Source: Leucobacter chinensis (GTDB taxonomy: Bacteria; Actinomycetota; Actinomycetes; Actinomycetales; Microbacteriaceae). Taken from it: 64,000 bases of DNA. The stretch is from NCBI RefSeq assembly GCF_019049105.1, contig NZ_JAHQZR010000013.1:108786-172785 (forward strand), read 5' to 3'. Below, piece after piece: positions 43,239-52,777 of this stretch (positions are counted from its first letter, which is position 1; each line of letters starts with the position of its first letter). Both the position numbers and the translations under genes were made by a program. Under the pieces are notes generated by a model, which did not search any database, had not been told where the DNA came from, and saw nothing but the letters and a program-made list of their open reading frames with translations.

Positions 43239-44053
43239 CGAATGAACCGCAAATGGGCGAGGCCACACCAGGCCTTCGCCTGCATGACGCCGTGCTTGGC
43301 TACGGTCGCACCGTGGTGAGCCAGGGGCTCACCTTCTCGGTTCCCAGAGGGCACTTTACCGCGGTGATCGGGCCGAACGGGTGCGGAAAATCAACGATGT
43401 TCGGGGCGCTCGCGAGAACGCGGCGTCCCCTCGCAGGCTCGGTGACCCTCGACGGGCGTGACATCTATGCGACGCGCTCGAAGCTGGTGGCTCGGCGAAC
43501 GGCGTCACTGCCGCAGCATCCCATCGTGCCGGAGTCGTTGCGGGTGCGCGAGCTCGTGGCACGGGGCAGGCACCCGCACCATTCGATCTTTCAGCAGTGG
43601 GCCAAGGGAGACACCGAGATCGTCGACCGTGCCATGAGAGCGACCGGCGTTGAAGATCTTGCCGATCGATTTCTCTCAGATCTGTCGGGCGGCCAACAGC
43701 AGCGCGTCTGGATCGCCATGATCGTGGCTCAAGAGACCGAATACGTTCTGCTTGACGAGCCAACCTCGTTTCTTGACCTGGCTCATCAGGTTGACCTCTT
43801 GCACCTGTGCCAGGACATGCGTGAAAACGGGAGCACGGTTCTTGCGGTCTTGCACGACATTAACCAGGCGGCTCGCTACGCGTCACACCTCGTCGTCATG
43901 CACGAGGGGAACATCGTTCGTCAGGGAGCTCCCGGCGAGGTGATCGATGAGGCACTCCTGCGAGACGTGTTCGGGGTTGATGCTGTTGTTGAAGAGGATT
44001 CGCAGAGCGGAACCCCCAGCATCACTGTTCGGCAGCGTCTCGGGCGCGCTTGA
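43235..44053 (+). CDS. siderophore ABC transporter ATP-binding protein
   Basis: 272 residues of the FecE/FepC family: Walker A GPNGCGKST near residue 46, the LSGGQQQRVWIA signature, Walker B VLLDEPTSFLD and the switch His in VLHDINQA. GTG start overlaps the permease stop. Its last 32 bases overlap, on the opposite strand, the end of the GbsR/MarR gene. Confidence 0.93.
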   Translation: MTNEPQMGEATPGLRLHDAVLGYGRTVVSQGLTFSVPRGHFTAVIGPNGCGKSTMFGALARTRRPLAGSVTLDGRDIYATRSKLVARRTASLPQHPIVPESLRVRELVARGRHPHHSIFQQWAKGDTEIVDRAMRATGVEDLADRFLSDLSGGQQQRVWIAMIVAQETEYVLLDEPTSFLDLAHQVDLLHLCQDMRENGSTVLAVLHDINQAARYASHLVVMHEGNIVRQGAPGEVIDEALLRDVFGVDAVVEEDSQSGTPSITVRQRLGRA

Positions 44054-44501
44054 ATTCTTGCCATCCCCGTGGCAGCTGCAGGGCAACGAGCCAGCCCATG
44101 TAATCACGCATGTTCTGAATGCGGCCCCATGCGGGGCTCCCAGGGGCGAAGAGCGGAAGGGCGCTTTCAGCCAACGAGCGTTGCTTTTCGAGGTAGGTTT
44201 GTTCAGCCTGAATGAAGTCAGCCCAGACATCGCTACTCATCATAAAAAAATGCGCACGAATACCAGGTTTGCGTACTCGGTGCACGAAGCCTCGCTCGAT
44301 GAGTTGCCGCGTGTACGTTGAGACCGATCCGCTGCTGATCGAAAGTTGTTCGCTGAGCTCTGCAGCGCTGACGCCGCCTTCGTTGTCGACCAACAGGTAG
44401 CCTGCGATGAGCCCCTCGATTCGCGAGGCCCCACCGGCAGACCAGTGGTCGGCGAACGTCTCAATGAAAGCCGTCTCGTGTGGTTGACGCTGCAGGTTCA
44501 T
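44022..44501 (-). CDS. GbsR/MarR-like transcriptional regulator
   Basis: 159 residues with a winged helix: ISAAELSEQLSISSGSVSTYTRQL-like region (about residues 44-68; here GGVSAAELSEQLSISSGS, then VSTYTRQLIERGF) and the wing VHRVRKPGIRAHFFMM. A C-terminal helical dimerisation part follows. The GbsR family was defined by a choline-responsive repressor of osmoprotectant genes, but many members have other roles. It lies 30 bp after the GT4 gene on the same strand and converges on the iron operon, so its target is not evident. Confidence 0.83.
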   Translation of the reverse strand: MNLQRQPHETAFIETFADHWSAGGASRIEGLIAGYLLVDNEGGVSAAELSEQLSISSGSVSTYTRQLIERGFVHRVRKPGIRAHFFMMSSDVWADFIQAEQTYLEKQRSLAESALPLFAPGSPAWGRIQNMRDYMGWLVALQLPRGWQEFKRARDAAEQ

Positions 44502-44531
44502 GAAGATTCAGTGCACCTTTCGTATGCCACG

Positions 44532-45629
44532 TTAGATGTTGGCGTGCACTTCCCACAGCTGCCAAGCGGTCGTGCGCCACGAGAACATGCGTGAGCGATC
44601 TTGTGCGAGCACACTCAGGCGGGCACGCTCCTCGTCATCGCGCGCAACTCGCGTGAGTGCCTCGGCGAAGCTCTCTTCGTTCTCGCCGGCTGTCGCACCG
44701 TCGAGAGCTGTCTCTGCCATGCAGGCAGCTCCTCCGTGCACGATGGGCACACCTGAATTGAGCGCACCGTGAATGGGCAGCAAGCAATCGGCGATGACCT
44801 GGGGAAGCACGAGCGCCCTCGCCCCCGCGATGATGGCGCCGATGTCACCGGGCTCGGCTCCCGACTCCTCGGTGAGCATGACCTGGTGCACGCGGTCGGC
44901 GAGCACGGGCCACGAGCTGAGGTCAGCTTCTGCACCCGGGCCAACGAGCACAAGCGGTGGCAAATCGGGGTTAGCTTCGAGCGTGCGCAGGATCCACTCG
45001 AGTCTGCCGGTCTCGCCCGGGTAAGCGGTCGAGACAAAATAGTGTTCGGGCATGCCGAGTGTGTGCAAACGTTCAACGATGTTCTTTGGAGCGAGGTATT
45101 CCCGCGGCGCAGCGAGGGGCAATACCTGAACCGAGATATAGGCCCCATAGATTTCACGGAGTCGCTCGGCCACAGCGTGGGTGGGGGTCAAGATCACGTC
45201 GGCGTGCTTGACCGCGCGTTTCACGTGTTGACGCAGTTGTTTTGCTTGGCCCTTGGGAAGAACATCGGGGGCGTCCCAAGCCAGAGTGTGAGGCACGGTG
45301 ACGGTTGTTTGCGAACCATCGGCCTCTTCGCGCTGGCGGAGTGGAATGAGGGGGCTCAGCGAGTGTACGAACTCGCCATCGAGTGGCCGGGCTGCTGGGC
45401 CGCCACGCCAGACGAGGGGAATCATCGAGCTGTGCAGTGACATGACCTCTACGCGAGCTTTAGGGTGATCAATCTCAGGAGCCTCGCTGTTTGAAGCGAT
45501 GAGCAGAGCAGATGCGCACCCCCTCGGCGCGGTATCGGCGAGAGCGATGGTCAGTTCGCGTGCTGAAGCCCGCTGACCGCTCTGTTCCCAACCTTCGAGG
45601 AACTCACCGATGACGTTGAGCGTAGACAT
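44532..45629 (-). CDS. GT4 family glycosyltransferase
   Basis: 365 residues from the ATG at 45629, chosen because GAGAGGA lies 7 nt upstream. The C-terminal GT-B Rossmann domain contains HYFVSTAYPGETGRLEWILR and PPLVLVGPG. The acidic C-terminal helix with E-x-x-E spacing appears as GENEESFAEALTRVARDDEER. The N-terminal domain has TVPHTLAWDAPDV and ILTPTHAVAERLREIYG, both typical of family 4 transferases. It probably adds a sugar from a nucleotide donor to a cell-surface glycan. It is divergent from galE (180-bp gap). Confidence 0.8.
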   Translation of the reverse strand: MSTLNVIGEFLEGWEQSGQRASARELTIALADTAPRGCASALLIASNSEAPEIDHPKARVEVMSLHSSMIPLVWRGGPAARPLDGEFVHSLSPLIPLRQREEADGSQTTVTVPHTLAWDAPDVLPKGQAKQLRQHVKRAVKHADVILTPTHAVAERLREIYGAYISVQVLPLAAPREYLAPKNIVERLHTLGMPEHYFVSTAYPGETGRLEWILRTLEANPDLPPLVLVGPGAEADLSSWPVLADRVHQVMLTEESGAEPGDIGAIIAGARALVLPQVIADCLLPIHGALNSGVPIVHGGAACMAETALDGATAGENEESFAEALTRVARDDEERARLSVLAQDRSRMFSWRTTAWQLWEVHANI

Positions 45630-45809
45630 CAACCATCCTCTCAAGCAGGCTCAATTTACCCGTATACTTCGACCTATTCTATGGGCTATCAAGCCGAAAG
45701 AACCCCGAGGCGACGCATTACGCAACCGTTTCGTAATTTGCCGGGGGTTTCATGACAATCCGGTGCAGGTTCGGCAGAACGTAAAGGTTTATCGTCTACC
45801 CTTTGGAGT

Positions 45810-46823
45810 ATGCGCGTATTACTCACCGGCGGCGCCGGTTATATTGGGTCTCACACCGCACTCGTGCTCACTGAGCGCGGGCACGAGGTTATTGTCGTCG
45901 ACAACTTCTCGAATAGCAGCCCCGAATCGGTACGGCGGGTAGAGCAGCTAGCCAACGCTTCGATCGAACTCATTGAGGCTGATCTCGCTGACCGAGAGCA
46001 GGCAAAGCGGGCGCTCGAGCCTCTCGAATTTGACGCGGTCGTTCACTTCGCCGGCCTGAAAGCCGTTGGCGAATCAACGCAGCAGCCGGCCAGGTATTAC
46101 CGCACCAATATTGACTCGACCCTTAACCTGCTCGACATCATGCGAGAGAAAGGCGTCACGAAACTCGTCTTTAGCTCGTCGGCGACGGTCTACGGCGACC
46201 CGCAGTACTTGCCGCAGGATGAGCAGCACCAGACGGGTGTTGGCGTGACCAACCCGTATGGGTGGACAAAGGCGATGATCGAACAGATCATTCGCGACGT
46301 GCAGGCCGCCTGGCCCGAGCTCAACGCCGTGATTTTGCGTTACTTCAACCCGGTTGGTGCGCACCCGTCAGGGCGCATCGGCGAAGATCCCGCTGGTATT
46401 CCCAATAACCTCATGCCGTTCATCGCCCAGGTTGCGGTGGGCAAGCGCGAGAAGCTTATGGTGTTCGGCGACTCATACGAGACCAGTGATGGCACCGGCG
46501 TGCGTGACTATATTCACGTGATGGATCTCGCCGAGGGGCACGTTGCCGCTCTCGAGCAGGCCCCGAATGGAGTCAGCACCTACAACCTTGGTTCGGGTAA
46601 AGGATCGAGCGTGCTCGAGGTGCTGCGCGCCTTTGAGAAGGCCGTTGGCCGTGAGCTCCCTTACGAGGTCACCGCCGCACGAGCTGGCGATGTCGCCGAG
46701 ATGGTCGCAGACCCAGCGAAAGCAAACCGTGAACTCGGGTGGGCTGTGAAGCGCACGCTCGATGAGGCATGCTCAGATGCCTGGGCGTGGCAGAGCGCAA
46801 ACCCCGACGGCTACGGCGCATGA
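45810..46823 (+). CDS. galE: UDP-glucose 4-epimerase
   Basis: 337 residues, the usual GalE length. The NAD-binding GGAGYIGSHT is at residues 7-16. SSSATVYGDPQYLPQDE contains the catalytic Ser/Thr, and NPYGWTKAMIEQ the Tyr-x-x-x-Lys pair. It interconverts UDP-glucose and UDP-galactose in the cytosol, supplying galactose for the glycan made by the genes that follow. Its stop overlaps the ATG of the LCP gene by four bases, so the cluster is translationally coupled. Confidence 0.95.
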   Translation: MRVLLTGGAGYIGSHTALVLTERGHEVIVVDNFSNSSPESVRRVEQLANASIELIEADLADREQAKRALEPLEFDAVVHFAGLKAVGESTQQPARYYRTNIDSTLNLLDIMREKGVTKLVFSSSATVYGDPQYLPQDEQHQTGVGVTNPYGWTKAMIEQIIRDVQAAWPELNAVILRYFNPVGAHPSGRIGEDPAGIPNNLMPFIAQVAVGKREKLMVFGDSYETSDGTGVRDYIHVMDLAEGHVAALEQAPNGVSTYNLGSGKGSSVLEVLRAFEKAVGRELPYEVTAARAGDVAEMVADPAKANRELGWAVKRTLDEACSDAWAWQSANPDGYGA

Positions 46824-48190
46824 GCCTCTCGCAGCAGCTCGAGCACCCGATCAGGTACCCGGAGCGAACGTCGCCGCCCTTCATGACGAAGCGCTCGTTC
46901 TGGCTCGTGGTACTCGGCTTCGTGCTACCAGGTAGCGCGCAGGTGCTCGCGGGCAACCGAAAGCTCGGCAGGGTTGGCCTCGGGGCTACGATCGGGCTGC
47001 TTGCGGGAGGGCTGCTGTCACTGCTCGGCTTCATCTTTTTTCGTGTACCGACGCTTTCTTTCTTCACCCACACGATCGTGCTCTTCGTGCTGCAGTGGGT
47101 CATTGTGGCCTACGCGATTCTCTGGGTGATTATCGGTTTTGACACCCTGCGCCTGACGAATCTCGTCAAGGTCAGCAAGAACTGGCGGGTGCCCGTCTCA
47201 ATTCTGAGCGTGTGCCTCACGGTGCTGCCGGTTGCCGGGGCCCTGTGGATGTCTGGCACGATCGGCATTGGCCGTGATGCGCTCAGCTCGATCTTCGCTC
47301 GCGGTGCGAGCGTGGCGCCGGTCGACGGTCGCTACAACATTCTTTTACTTGGTGCTGACGCGGGTGATGGTCGCGACGGCCTGCGCCCCGATAGCATCTC
47401 GGTTGTGTCGGTCGACGCGAAGACGGGGCAGTCGACGATTATTGGCTTGCCGCGTGAACTCACCGGCATGCCTTTCCCAGAAGACTCGCCCATGCACGAG
47501 CAGCACCCGACCGGGTTCGGAAATGACTGGGGCTGCTACATTGGCCGCTGCTACATGAACGGTCTCTACACCGAGATCTCGATCTTCGACCCCGACCGTT
47601 ACGCGGGGGTAGCGAAGGCAGGCGAAGAGCCCGGTATTCTCGCTCTTGTCGATGCGGCGTCGGGTGCGACGGGGCTCGACGTTCAGTTTTACGTGCTCAT
47701 CGACATGGACGGCTTCTCTGACCTCATCGATGCGCTCGGCGGTGTCGACATCAATGTGCAGCAGCGCCTGCCGATTGGCGGCGACGCACACGGCAACGGC
47801 ATTGAGGGGTGGATCGAGGCTGGTCAGCAGCACATGAACGGCTTCACCGCCCAGTGGTACGCCCGCTCGCGCTACACGACCGACGATTACGATCGCATGC
47901 GCCGCCAGCGTGAGCTGCAAGAGGCCATTCTCGCGCAGATGAACCCGGTCAACGTGCTCAAACAGTTCAAGGGCATCGTCGAGACGGGCAGTTCGATTGT
48001 TTGGACGAACATGCCCGAGTCAATGCTCGGCCCCTTCCTCGACCTCGCGACGCGTGCGAAAGACCACACGCCCGTCACGGTCGAGCTCACCCCGCCCGAG
48101 GTTCAGCCTGAGGCCCCCGACTACGATTACATTCACGAGCTTGTCGCCGACGCTGTGCGACAGGCCTCACCGGCTGAAGAGGAGGAGTAG
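46820..48190 (+). CDS. LytR-CpsA-Psr (LCP) family wall-polymer ligase
   Basis: 456 residues from the ATG that overlaps the galE stop. The N-terminal 150 residues carry about four hydrophobic segments, more than the single anchor of classical LCP proteins. The extracellular catalytic domain begins at RYNILLLGADAGDGRDGLRPD and contains IGLPRELTG and YARSRYTTDDYDRMRRQREL with the conserved Arg/Asp residues. LCP enzymes transfer undecaprenyl-linked glycopolymers to peptidoglycan. The neighbours (galE and two GT2 genes) make such a polymer. The C-terminus is Glu-rich. Confidence 0.9.
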   Translation: MSLSQQLEHPIRYPERTSPPFMTKRSFWLVVLGFVLPGSAQVLAGNRKLGRVGLGATIGLLAGGLLSLLGFIFFRVPTLSFFTHTIVLFVLQWVIVAYAILWVIIGFDTLRLTNLVKVSKNWRVPVSILSVCLTVLPVAGALWMSGTIGIGRDALSSIFARGASVAPVDGRYNILLLGADAGDGRDGLRPDSISVVSVDAKTGQSTIIGLPRELTGMPFPEDSPMHEQHPTGFGNDWGCYIGRCYMNGLYTEISIFDPDRYAGVAKAGEEPGILALVDAASGATGLDVQFYVLIDMDGFSDLIDALGGVDINVQQRLPIGGDAHGNGIEGWIEAGQQHMNGFTAQWYARSRYTTDDYDRMRRQRELQEAILAQMNPVNVLKQFKGIVETGSSIVWTNMPESMLGPFLDLATRAKDHTPVTVELTPPEVQPEAPDYDYIHELVADAVRQASPAEEEE

Positions 48191-49176
48191 TGCGGGTTGC
48201 AGCGGTTATGGTTGCGTTTAACCGTGCAGAGCTTTTGAGAGAGGCGCTCACGGCGGTCGGTCAGCAGACCCGGCCGGTTGACGAGCTCATCGTGGTCGAC
48301 AATGCCTCGACCGACGAGAGCGCTCAGGTGGCCGCTGAGATGGTTGCGCGCTTCGGCGGGCACGCGAGGCTCATCGCACTCACCGAAAACACCGGCGGCG
48401 CCGGCGGCTTTGCCACGGGCATCGCCGCGGCCGTGCAGGACCCTACGATTGACTGGGTGTGGGTGATGGATGACGACACGGTGCCCGAGCCCACGGCCCT
48501 CGCCGAGGCGCTCGCCGCACACGAACGGTTCATCGAGGCGGGCAGGGGGCGCGACGATCTCGCGGTCATGGGCTCGCGTGTCGTGTGGACCGATGGCGAA
48601 GACCATCCGATGAACACTCCGAAGCCCAAAATCGGTGCCTCTCAGGCGGAGCGCGATCGAGCGGCCGCGGCAGGAGTTCTCGAGATCCGCTCGATCTCGT
48701 TTGTCTCGGCCTTCGTGCGCGCCGAACTCGTGCGTAAGATGGGCCTGCCCATCGCCGACTACTTCCTATGGAACGACGACTTTGAATACTCGGCCCGCCT
48801 CTTGCGTCGCGCTCGAGGCATTCAGGTGCCTGGCTCAGTCGTCGTGCACAAAACGAAGATTCGCGGCTCCTCTGACCAAGACCCCGGCGAACGCTTCTAC
48901 TTCGAGGTGCGCAACAAGCTCTGGCTCTTTCGCACGTCGAAGGCGCTCAAGCCGTGGGAGAAGCTGGCCTACACGGCGGCCTCTACCAGGCGCTGGGCCC
49001 GCACATTCAAGGCCTCATCGAACCGGGGTGTGCTGTGGCGCTGCCTGGGTCGAGGGTTGCGCCACGGCCTCTTCACAAGGCCGCGGCCGACGGTCGACGT
49101 GCTCGCCGAGGCAGGCCTACCTCTTGACGTGAGTGACACGGTGTTCTCGCTCACCGAGGGGCCTGGGCGGTCGTAG
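48190..49176 (+). CDS. family 2 glycosyltransferase, GlfT1/rhamnosyl-transferase-like
   Basis: 328 residues of GT-A fold. MVAFNRAELLREAL and VVDNASTDES at the N-terminus, the donor-metal motif VWVMDDDTVPEP (Asp-Asp-Asp) and YFLWNDDFEYSARLLRRARG are typical of the actinobacterial galactofuranosyl/rhamnosyl linker transferases. GTG start sharing one base with the LCP stop. With galE upstream, a galactose-containing polymer is likely, but no UDP-galactopyranose mutase is in the window. Confidence 0.85.
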   Translation: MRVAAVMVAFNRAELLREALTAVGQQTRPVDELIVVDNASTDESAQVAAEMVARFGGHARLIALTENTGGAGGFATGIAAAVQDPTIDWVWVMDDDTVPEPTALAEALAAHERFIEAGRGRDDLAVMGSRVVWTDGEDHPMNTPKPKIGASQAERDRAAAAGVLEIRSISFVSAFVRAELVRKMGLPIADYFLWNDDFEYSARLLRRARGIQVPGSVVVHKTKIRGSSDQDPGERFYFEVRNKLWLFRTSKALKPWEKLAYTAASTRRWARTFKASSNRGVLWRCLGRGLRHGLFTRPRPTVDVLAEAGLPLDVSDTVFSLTEGPGRS

Positions 49177-50036
49177 TGGCGAGCGCCGACTTCACCCTGC
49201 TGCTTCCCGTGTACGCGGGCGATACCCCCGACGCACTTCGGCTCGCGCTCGAGAGCTCGACGGTGGTGCAAAGCCTGATGCCTGCCGAGGTGCTCGTTGT
49301 GATTGACGGGCCGATCTCTGCGGCACTTGAAGCGGTCATCGATGAGTTCGAGGCTGGCGGTGCGGTGCCCCTCACCCGGGTGCGTTTCGCCGAGAACCGC
49401 GGGCTCACCGAGGGGCTGAACGCCGGGCTCGAACGCGCAAGATACGACGTTGTCGCTCGCATGGATGCCGATGACGTCTCGGTTTCCGACCGTTTCTCGA
49501 AGCAGTGGCCGCTCCTAGAAGCTGGCTACGACCTCGTGGGTGCGGGCATGGTCGAGTTCGACGATGACCCCGAAGTGTGCGGCGTGACGCGCATTCCTCC
49601 CGTCGGTGAAGAGAACATTCGTGACCACGCTCGCACGCACAACCCCTTTAACCACCCCACGATGATGTACCGAGTCTCGCGGGTCAGGGAGGTCGGTGGG
49701 TATGAGCCCTTCGGCAAGATGGAAGATTACTGGCTCGGCATTCGCATGATTGTGAGCGGTGCGCGGGTCGAGAACATTGCCGAGCCACTCGTGAAATATC
49801 GCGTCGGATCGGGCGCGTTTGCTCGCCGGGGCGGCTGGCGTGAGGCGCAAACCGAGATCCGCCTCCAGAAGGCCATGCTCGACATGGGCTTTATTGGCCG
49901 TGGCGAGTACCTGCGCAACGTGGTCATGAAGGGTGCGTACCGGCTGCTGCCGGCGTCGGTGAAGCAAGTGCTGTTTCGGCGTTTCGTCGCGGGCGGCCTG
50001 CCGAGTGATCAAAAGAGCAAAGATACGCAAAAGTAG
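49176..50036 (+). CDS. family 2 glycosyltransferase
   Basis: 286 residues, GT-A fold. FTLLLPVYAGDTPDALRLAL, the DGPISAALE region and RMDADDVSVSDRF (Asp-x-Asp motif) are recognisable, followed by NHPTMMYRVSRVREVGGYEP. It starts with a GTG one base into the stop of the preceding transferase and ends the galE-LCP-GT-GT operon. It probably adds another sugar of the same surface glycan. Confidence 0.87.
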   Translation: MASADFTLLLPVYAGDTPDALRLALESSTVVQSLMPAEVLVVIDGPISAALEAVIDEFEAGGAVPLTRVRFAENRGLTEGLNAGLERARYDVVARMDADDVSVSDRFSKQWPLLEAGYDLVGAGMVEFDDDPEVCGVTRIPPVGEENIRDHARTHNPFNHPTMMYRVSRVREVGGYEPFGKMEDYWLGIRMIVSGARVENIAEPLVKYRVGSGAFARRGGWREAQTEIRLQKAMLDMGFIGRGEYLRNVVMKGAYRLLPASVKQVLFRRFVAGGLPSDQKSKDTQK

Positions 50037-50414
50037 CTTTCTAGCGAAGTGTTTTCCAATTCTTGTCAAATCGGTTAGGTAACAATATGGAAACACGAAA
50101 AATGCCTGATCAGGTTACCGAAACGATGGTTGCCTGAAGCAAGGTTCTGCGAGAGAAACAAGGTGTTTCGTAAACCCCTTGTTATGGTCGAAGTATGTTC
50201 TTTGCCGCTCTGTGAGGCGAAGCAAGGAGCAGAAATCCGGCAGAGTGCCGGGCCGTGAAACGAAGCGCGTGAGTAGAGTGGGCCGCCTGCCTTAAGGTGG
50301 CCGTGATTGAGGGTGAGTGACCAGGATGCTGTTATTCCCTGACCTACCGCCCTATCAGATTGCCCTCACCTCGTTTTGCGAAGAAACGAACGTTACTCTC
50401 GGAGGAGAACAATC
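50037..50414 (+). ncRNA. long, possibly structured 5' leader upstream of proV
   Basis: The 378-bp gap has no credible gene but many hairpins in the proV sense. CCTGATCAGG (50105-50114) is palindromic. ACAAGG/CCTTGT with inner GTTT/AAAC (50158-50182) makes a stem. CCGGCA-GAG-TGCCGG (50237-50251) is a tight hairpin, and GGCCGCC/GGTGGCC (50281-50302) another. TGAGGG (50308-50313) can close on CCCTCA (50363-50368). Then come GGAGGAG and the GTG of proV. The first stem may also stop the glycan operon. I could not match it to a known riboswitch class; this is a candidate only. Confidence 0.35.
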
Positions 50415-51809
50415 GTGACCAACCCCACAACCCGTGGGAGTCACGGTGATGCTGGGCCACAGGCCGGGCAACACCATGATTCCGCATTGGCATTGCAGGT
50501 CTCAAACGTCTACAAAGTGTTTGGCCGCAATCCTAGAGAAGCGGTAAAACGTCTCAAAGCGGGCGACACCCGCGAGGGAGTACAGCCGCTCGGCACCGCC
50601 GCGGTGATCGACGCCAGCTTTGAAGTGAAGCCGGGCGAAATTTTTGTTGTCATGGGCCTCAGCGGCTCGGGCAAGTCAACGCTCATTCGCATGCTTAACG
50701 GTTTGAACGATACGACCGACGGTTCGATCAAGATTTTTGGCGAAGAAGTCGTTGGCCGTTCAGACGCGGAGCTTCGCGAACTGCGCCGCAAGAGTATGTC
50801 GATGGTGTTTCAGCACTTCGCGCTCTTGCCCCACCGCACCGTGCTCGACAACGTCGCCTATGGGCTTGAGCTACAGGGCATCGACGCGTCGACCCGCAGG
50901 GCGAAGGCTCAGAACTGGCTCGAGCGCGTCGGCCTTGCCGGGTGGGAGAACCACCTGCCCGACGAACTCTCGGGCGGTATGCAGCAGCGCGTGGGTATCG
51001 CTCGCGCACTCACGGCCGACACCGAGATTCTGCTCATGGATGAGGCCTTTTCGGCCCTTGACCCGCTGATCCGCCGCGAAATGCAAGAACAGCTCGTTGA
51101 GCTGCAGCAGGAGCTTGGCAAGACGATCGTGTTCATTACGCACGACCTGAACGAGGCCATGTTTCTCGGCGACCGCATCGCCGTCATGCGTGACGGCCGC
51201 ATCGTGCAGGTGGGTAGCCCCAACGACATTCTCACCGACCCGGCAAACGACTACGTTGCGCAGTTCGTGCAAGACGTCGACCGTGGCCGCGTGCTTACCG
51301 CTGGCGACGTTATGGAGCCAGCCCTCGCTGCGATTCCCGCGAGCGCAGGCCCCCGTGCGGCGCTCAAGACGATGCGCGACATGCAGACCTCGGCCTGCTT
51401 CGTGACCGGCAACGGTCGCAAGCTCATTGGCGTTGTGCGCGATAAAGACGTGCTGCGCCAGGTTCGCGAGGGCAGCACCGATATTCGTGAGCGGCTGCGC
51501 CCGGCTCCCTCGACGGTGAGCCCCGACCAGCACATTTCAGAGCTGTACGAGATGGCCGTCGAGAGCCCACTGCCCGTTGCCGTCGTTGACGAGCAGCACC
51601 GCCTGCTCGGCGTCGTGCCCAGGGTCACGCTGCTCGCGGCGCTGGCCGACCTGCCAACCACCACGAGTGCGATTCCCATCATCGAGCCACGGCCCGATGT
51701 GCCAGAGACCACGATGACCGAAGCACTCGAACTCGGCGGCCTCGCCGACACTGATACCGATACTGATGCGCGAGAAGAAAACGGCGCTACGAAGGGAGAA
51801 CAGGCGTGA
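50415..51809 (+). CDS. proV: glycine betaine/proline ABC transporter ATP-binding protein
   Basis: 464 residues from the GTG at 50415, which has GGAGGAG at the right distance. FVVMGLSGSGKSTLIRML is Walker A, LSGGMQQRVGIARAL the signature, ILLMDEAFSALDP Walker B. The N-terminal helix with YKVFGRNP is typical of ProV/OpuAA. Two CBS domains follow from about residue 300 (DVMEPALAAIP and STDIRERLRPAPSTVSP), which in OpuA sense ionic strength or bind c-di-AMP. It starts a three-gene osmoprotectant import operon. Confidence 0.94.
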   Translation: MTNPTTRGSHGDAGPQAGQHHDSALALQVSNVYKVFGRNPREAVKRLKAGDTREGVQPLGTAAVIDASFEVKPGEIFVVMGLSGSGKSTLIRMLNGLNDTTDGSIKIFGEEVVGRSDAELRELRRKSMSMVFQHFALLPHRTVLDNVAYGLELQGIDASTRRAKAQNWLERVGLAGWENHLPDELSGGMQQRVGIARALTADTEILLMDEAFSALDPLIRREMQEQLVELQQELGKTIVFITHDLNEAMFLGDRIAVMRDGRIVQVGSPNDILTDPANDYVAQFVQDVDRGRVLTAGDVMEPALAAIPASAGPRAALKTMRDMQTSACFVTGNGRKLIGVVRDKDVLRQVREGSTDIRERLRPAPSTVSPDQHISELYEMAVESPLPVAVVDEQHRLLGVVPRVTLLAALADLPTTTSAIPIIEPRPDVPETTMTEALELGGLADTDTDTDAREENGATKGEQA

Positions 51810-52693
51810 ATATTCCTAAGATTCCCATCGGTACATGGGGCCAGGTTGTTTTTGACTGGTTCCGCGACACCTTCGACTGGCTCATCGACTTTTTCAAGGT
51901 ATTCATCGACATTCTCGTCAACGGCATCGTTGACGGGCTACTCTCGGTGCACTTTCTCGTCGTTATCGTGCTGTTTGCGGCGCTCGGCTGGCTCGTTCGT
52001 TCGTGGCAGCTCGCCGTTGGCACGATCATCTCACTCCTGCTGATCGTCTCGATGGGGTACTGGCAGAGCGCGATGCAGACGCTCGGCCTCGTGCTCGTCG
52101 CAACGCTTATTGCTGTCGTGATGGCGATTCCGCTCGGTATTCTTGCGGCAAAGAGTGACCGCTTCAGTGCGTTCATGAAACCGTTGCTCGACTTCTTGCA
52201 GACGATGCCGGCGTTCGTGTACCTTGTGCCTGCCGTACTGTTGTTCAGCATTGGTTTCGTGCCCGCGATCTTCGCGACCGTGATCTTTGCGATCGCTCCC
52301 GGCGTGCGCTTCACCGAACTCGGTATTCGCGGCGTTGACGGCGAGGTCGTCGAGGCTGGTCAGGCCTTCGGCGCGAAGCCGGGCCAGATTCTGCGCGGCA
52401 TTCAGCTGCCACTCGCCCTGCCAACCATCATGGCTGGCATTAACCAGGTCATCATGCTCTCGCTCTCGATGGCCGTGCTTGGCGGCTTCGTTGGCGCCCC
52501 TGGCCTCGGTAAGGACGTTGTCGCGGCCGTGATGCAGCAGCAGTTGCCCGCCGGTATCGAATCGGGCGTCAGCATCGTGATCATCGCGGTCTTCCTCGAC
52601 CGTGTCACCGCAGCGCTTGGTAACCAGTCTGAATACCAGTCGTCGCTGCTCGGCCTCTTCCGCAAGCGTAAGGCCGACGCCAAGAAGGCATAA
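51806..52693 (+). CDS. proW: glycine betaine/proline ABC transporter permease
   Basis: 295 residues with an N-terminal amphipathic region (WFRDTFDWLIDFFKVFID) and six or seven membrane segments. The EAA-type loop is VVEAGQAFGAKPGQILRGIQ, and FLQTMPAFVYLVPAVLLF is the characteristic OpuAB/ProW stretch. GTG start overlapping the proV stop by four bases. Confidence 0.94.
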   Translation: MNIPKIPIGTWGQVVFDWFRDTFDWLIDFFKVFIDILVNGIVDGLLSVHFLVVIVLFAALGWLVRSWQLAVGTIISLLLIVSMGYWQSAMQTLGLVLVATLIAVVMAIPLGILAAKSDRFSAFMKPLLDFLQTMPAFVYLVPAVLLFSIGFVPAIFATVIFAIAPGVRFTELGIRGVDGEVVEAGQAFGAKPGQILRGIQLPLALPTIMAGINQVIMLSLSMAVLGGFVGAPGLGKDVVAAVMQQQLPAGIESGVSIVIIAVFLDRVTAALGNQSEYQSSLLGLFRKRKADAKKA

Positions 52694-52777
52694 GCCCTGC
52701 GCCCGCAGGAGCTTTACTCAAACCTAATCTGTATACCCAATCACTGTGGCAAGGCCACAGGACGAAAGGAACACATC

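Noticed and set aside
50037..50414. c-di-AMP (ydaO), cobalamin, glycine or ZTP riboswitch upstream of proV
   Set aside because: Short resemblances (for example GGGCCGTGA, or GACCAGGATGC) are isolated; the other conserved core segments of these classes are missing.
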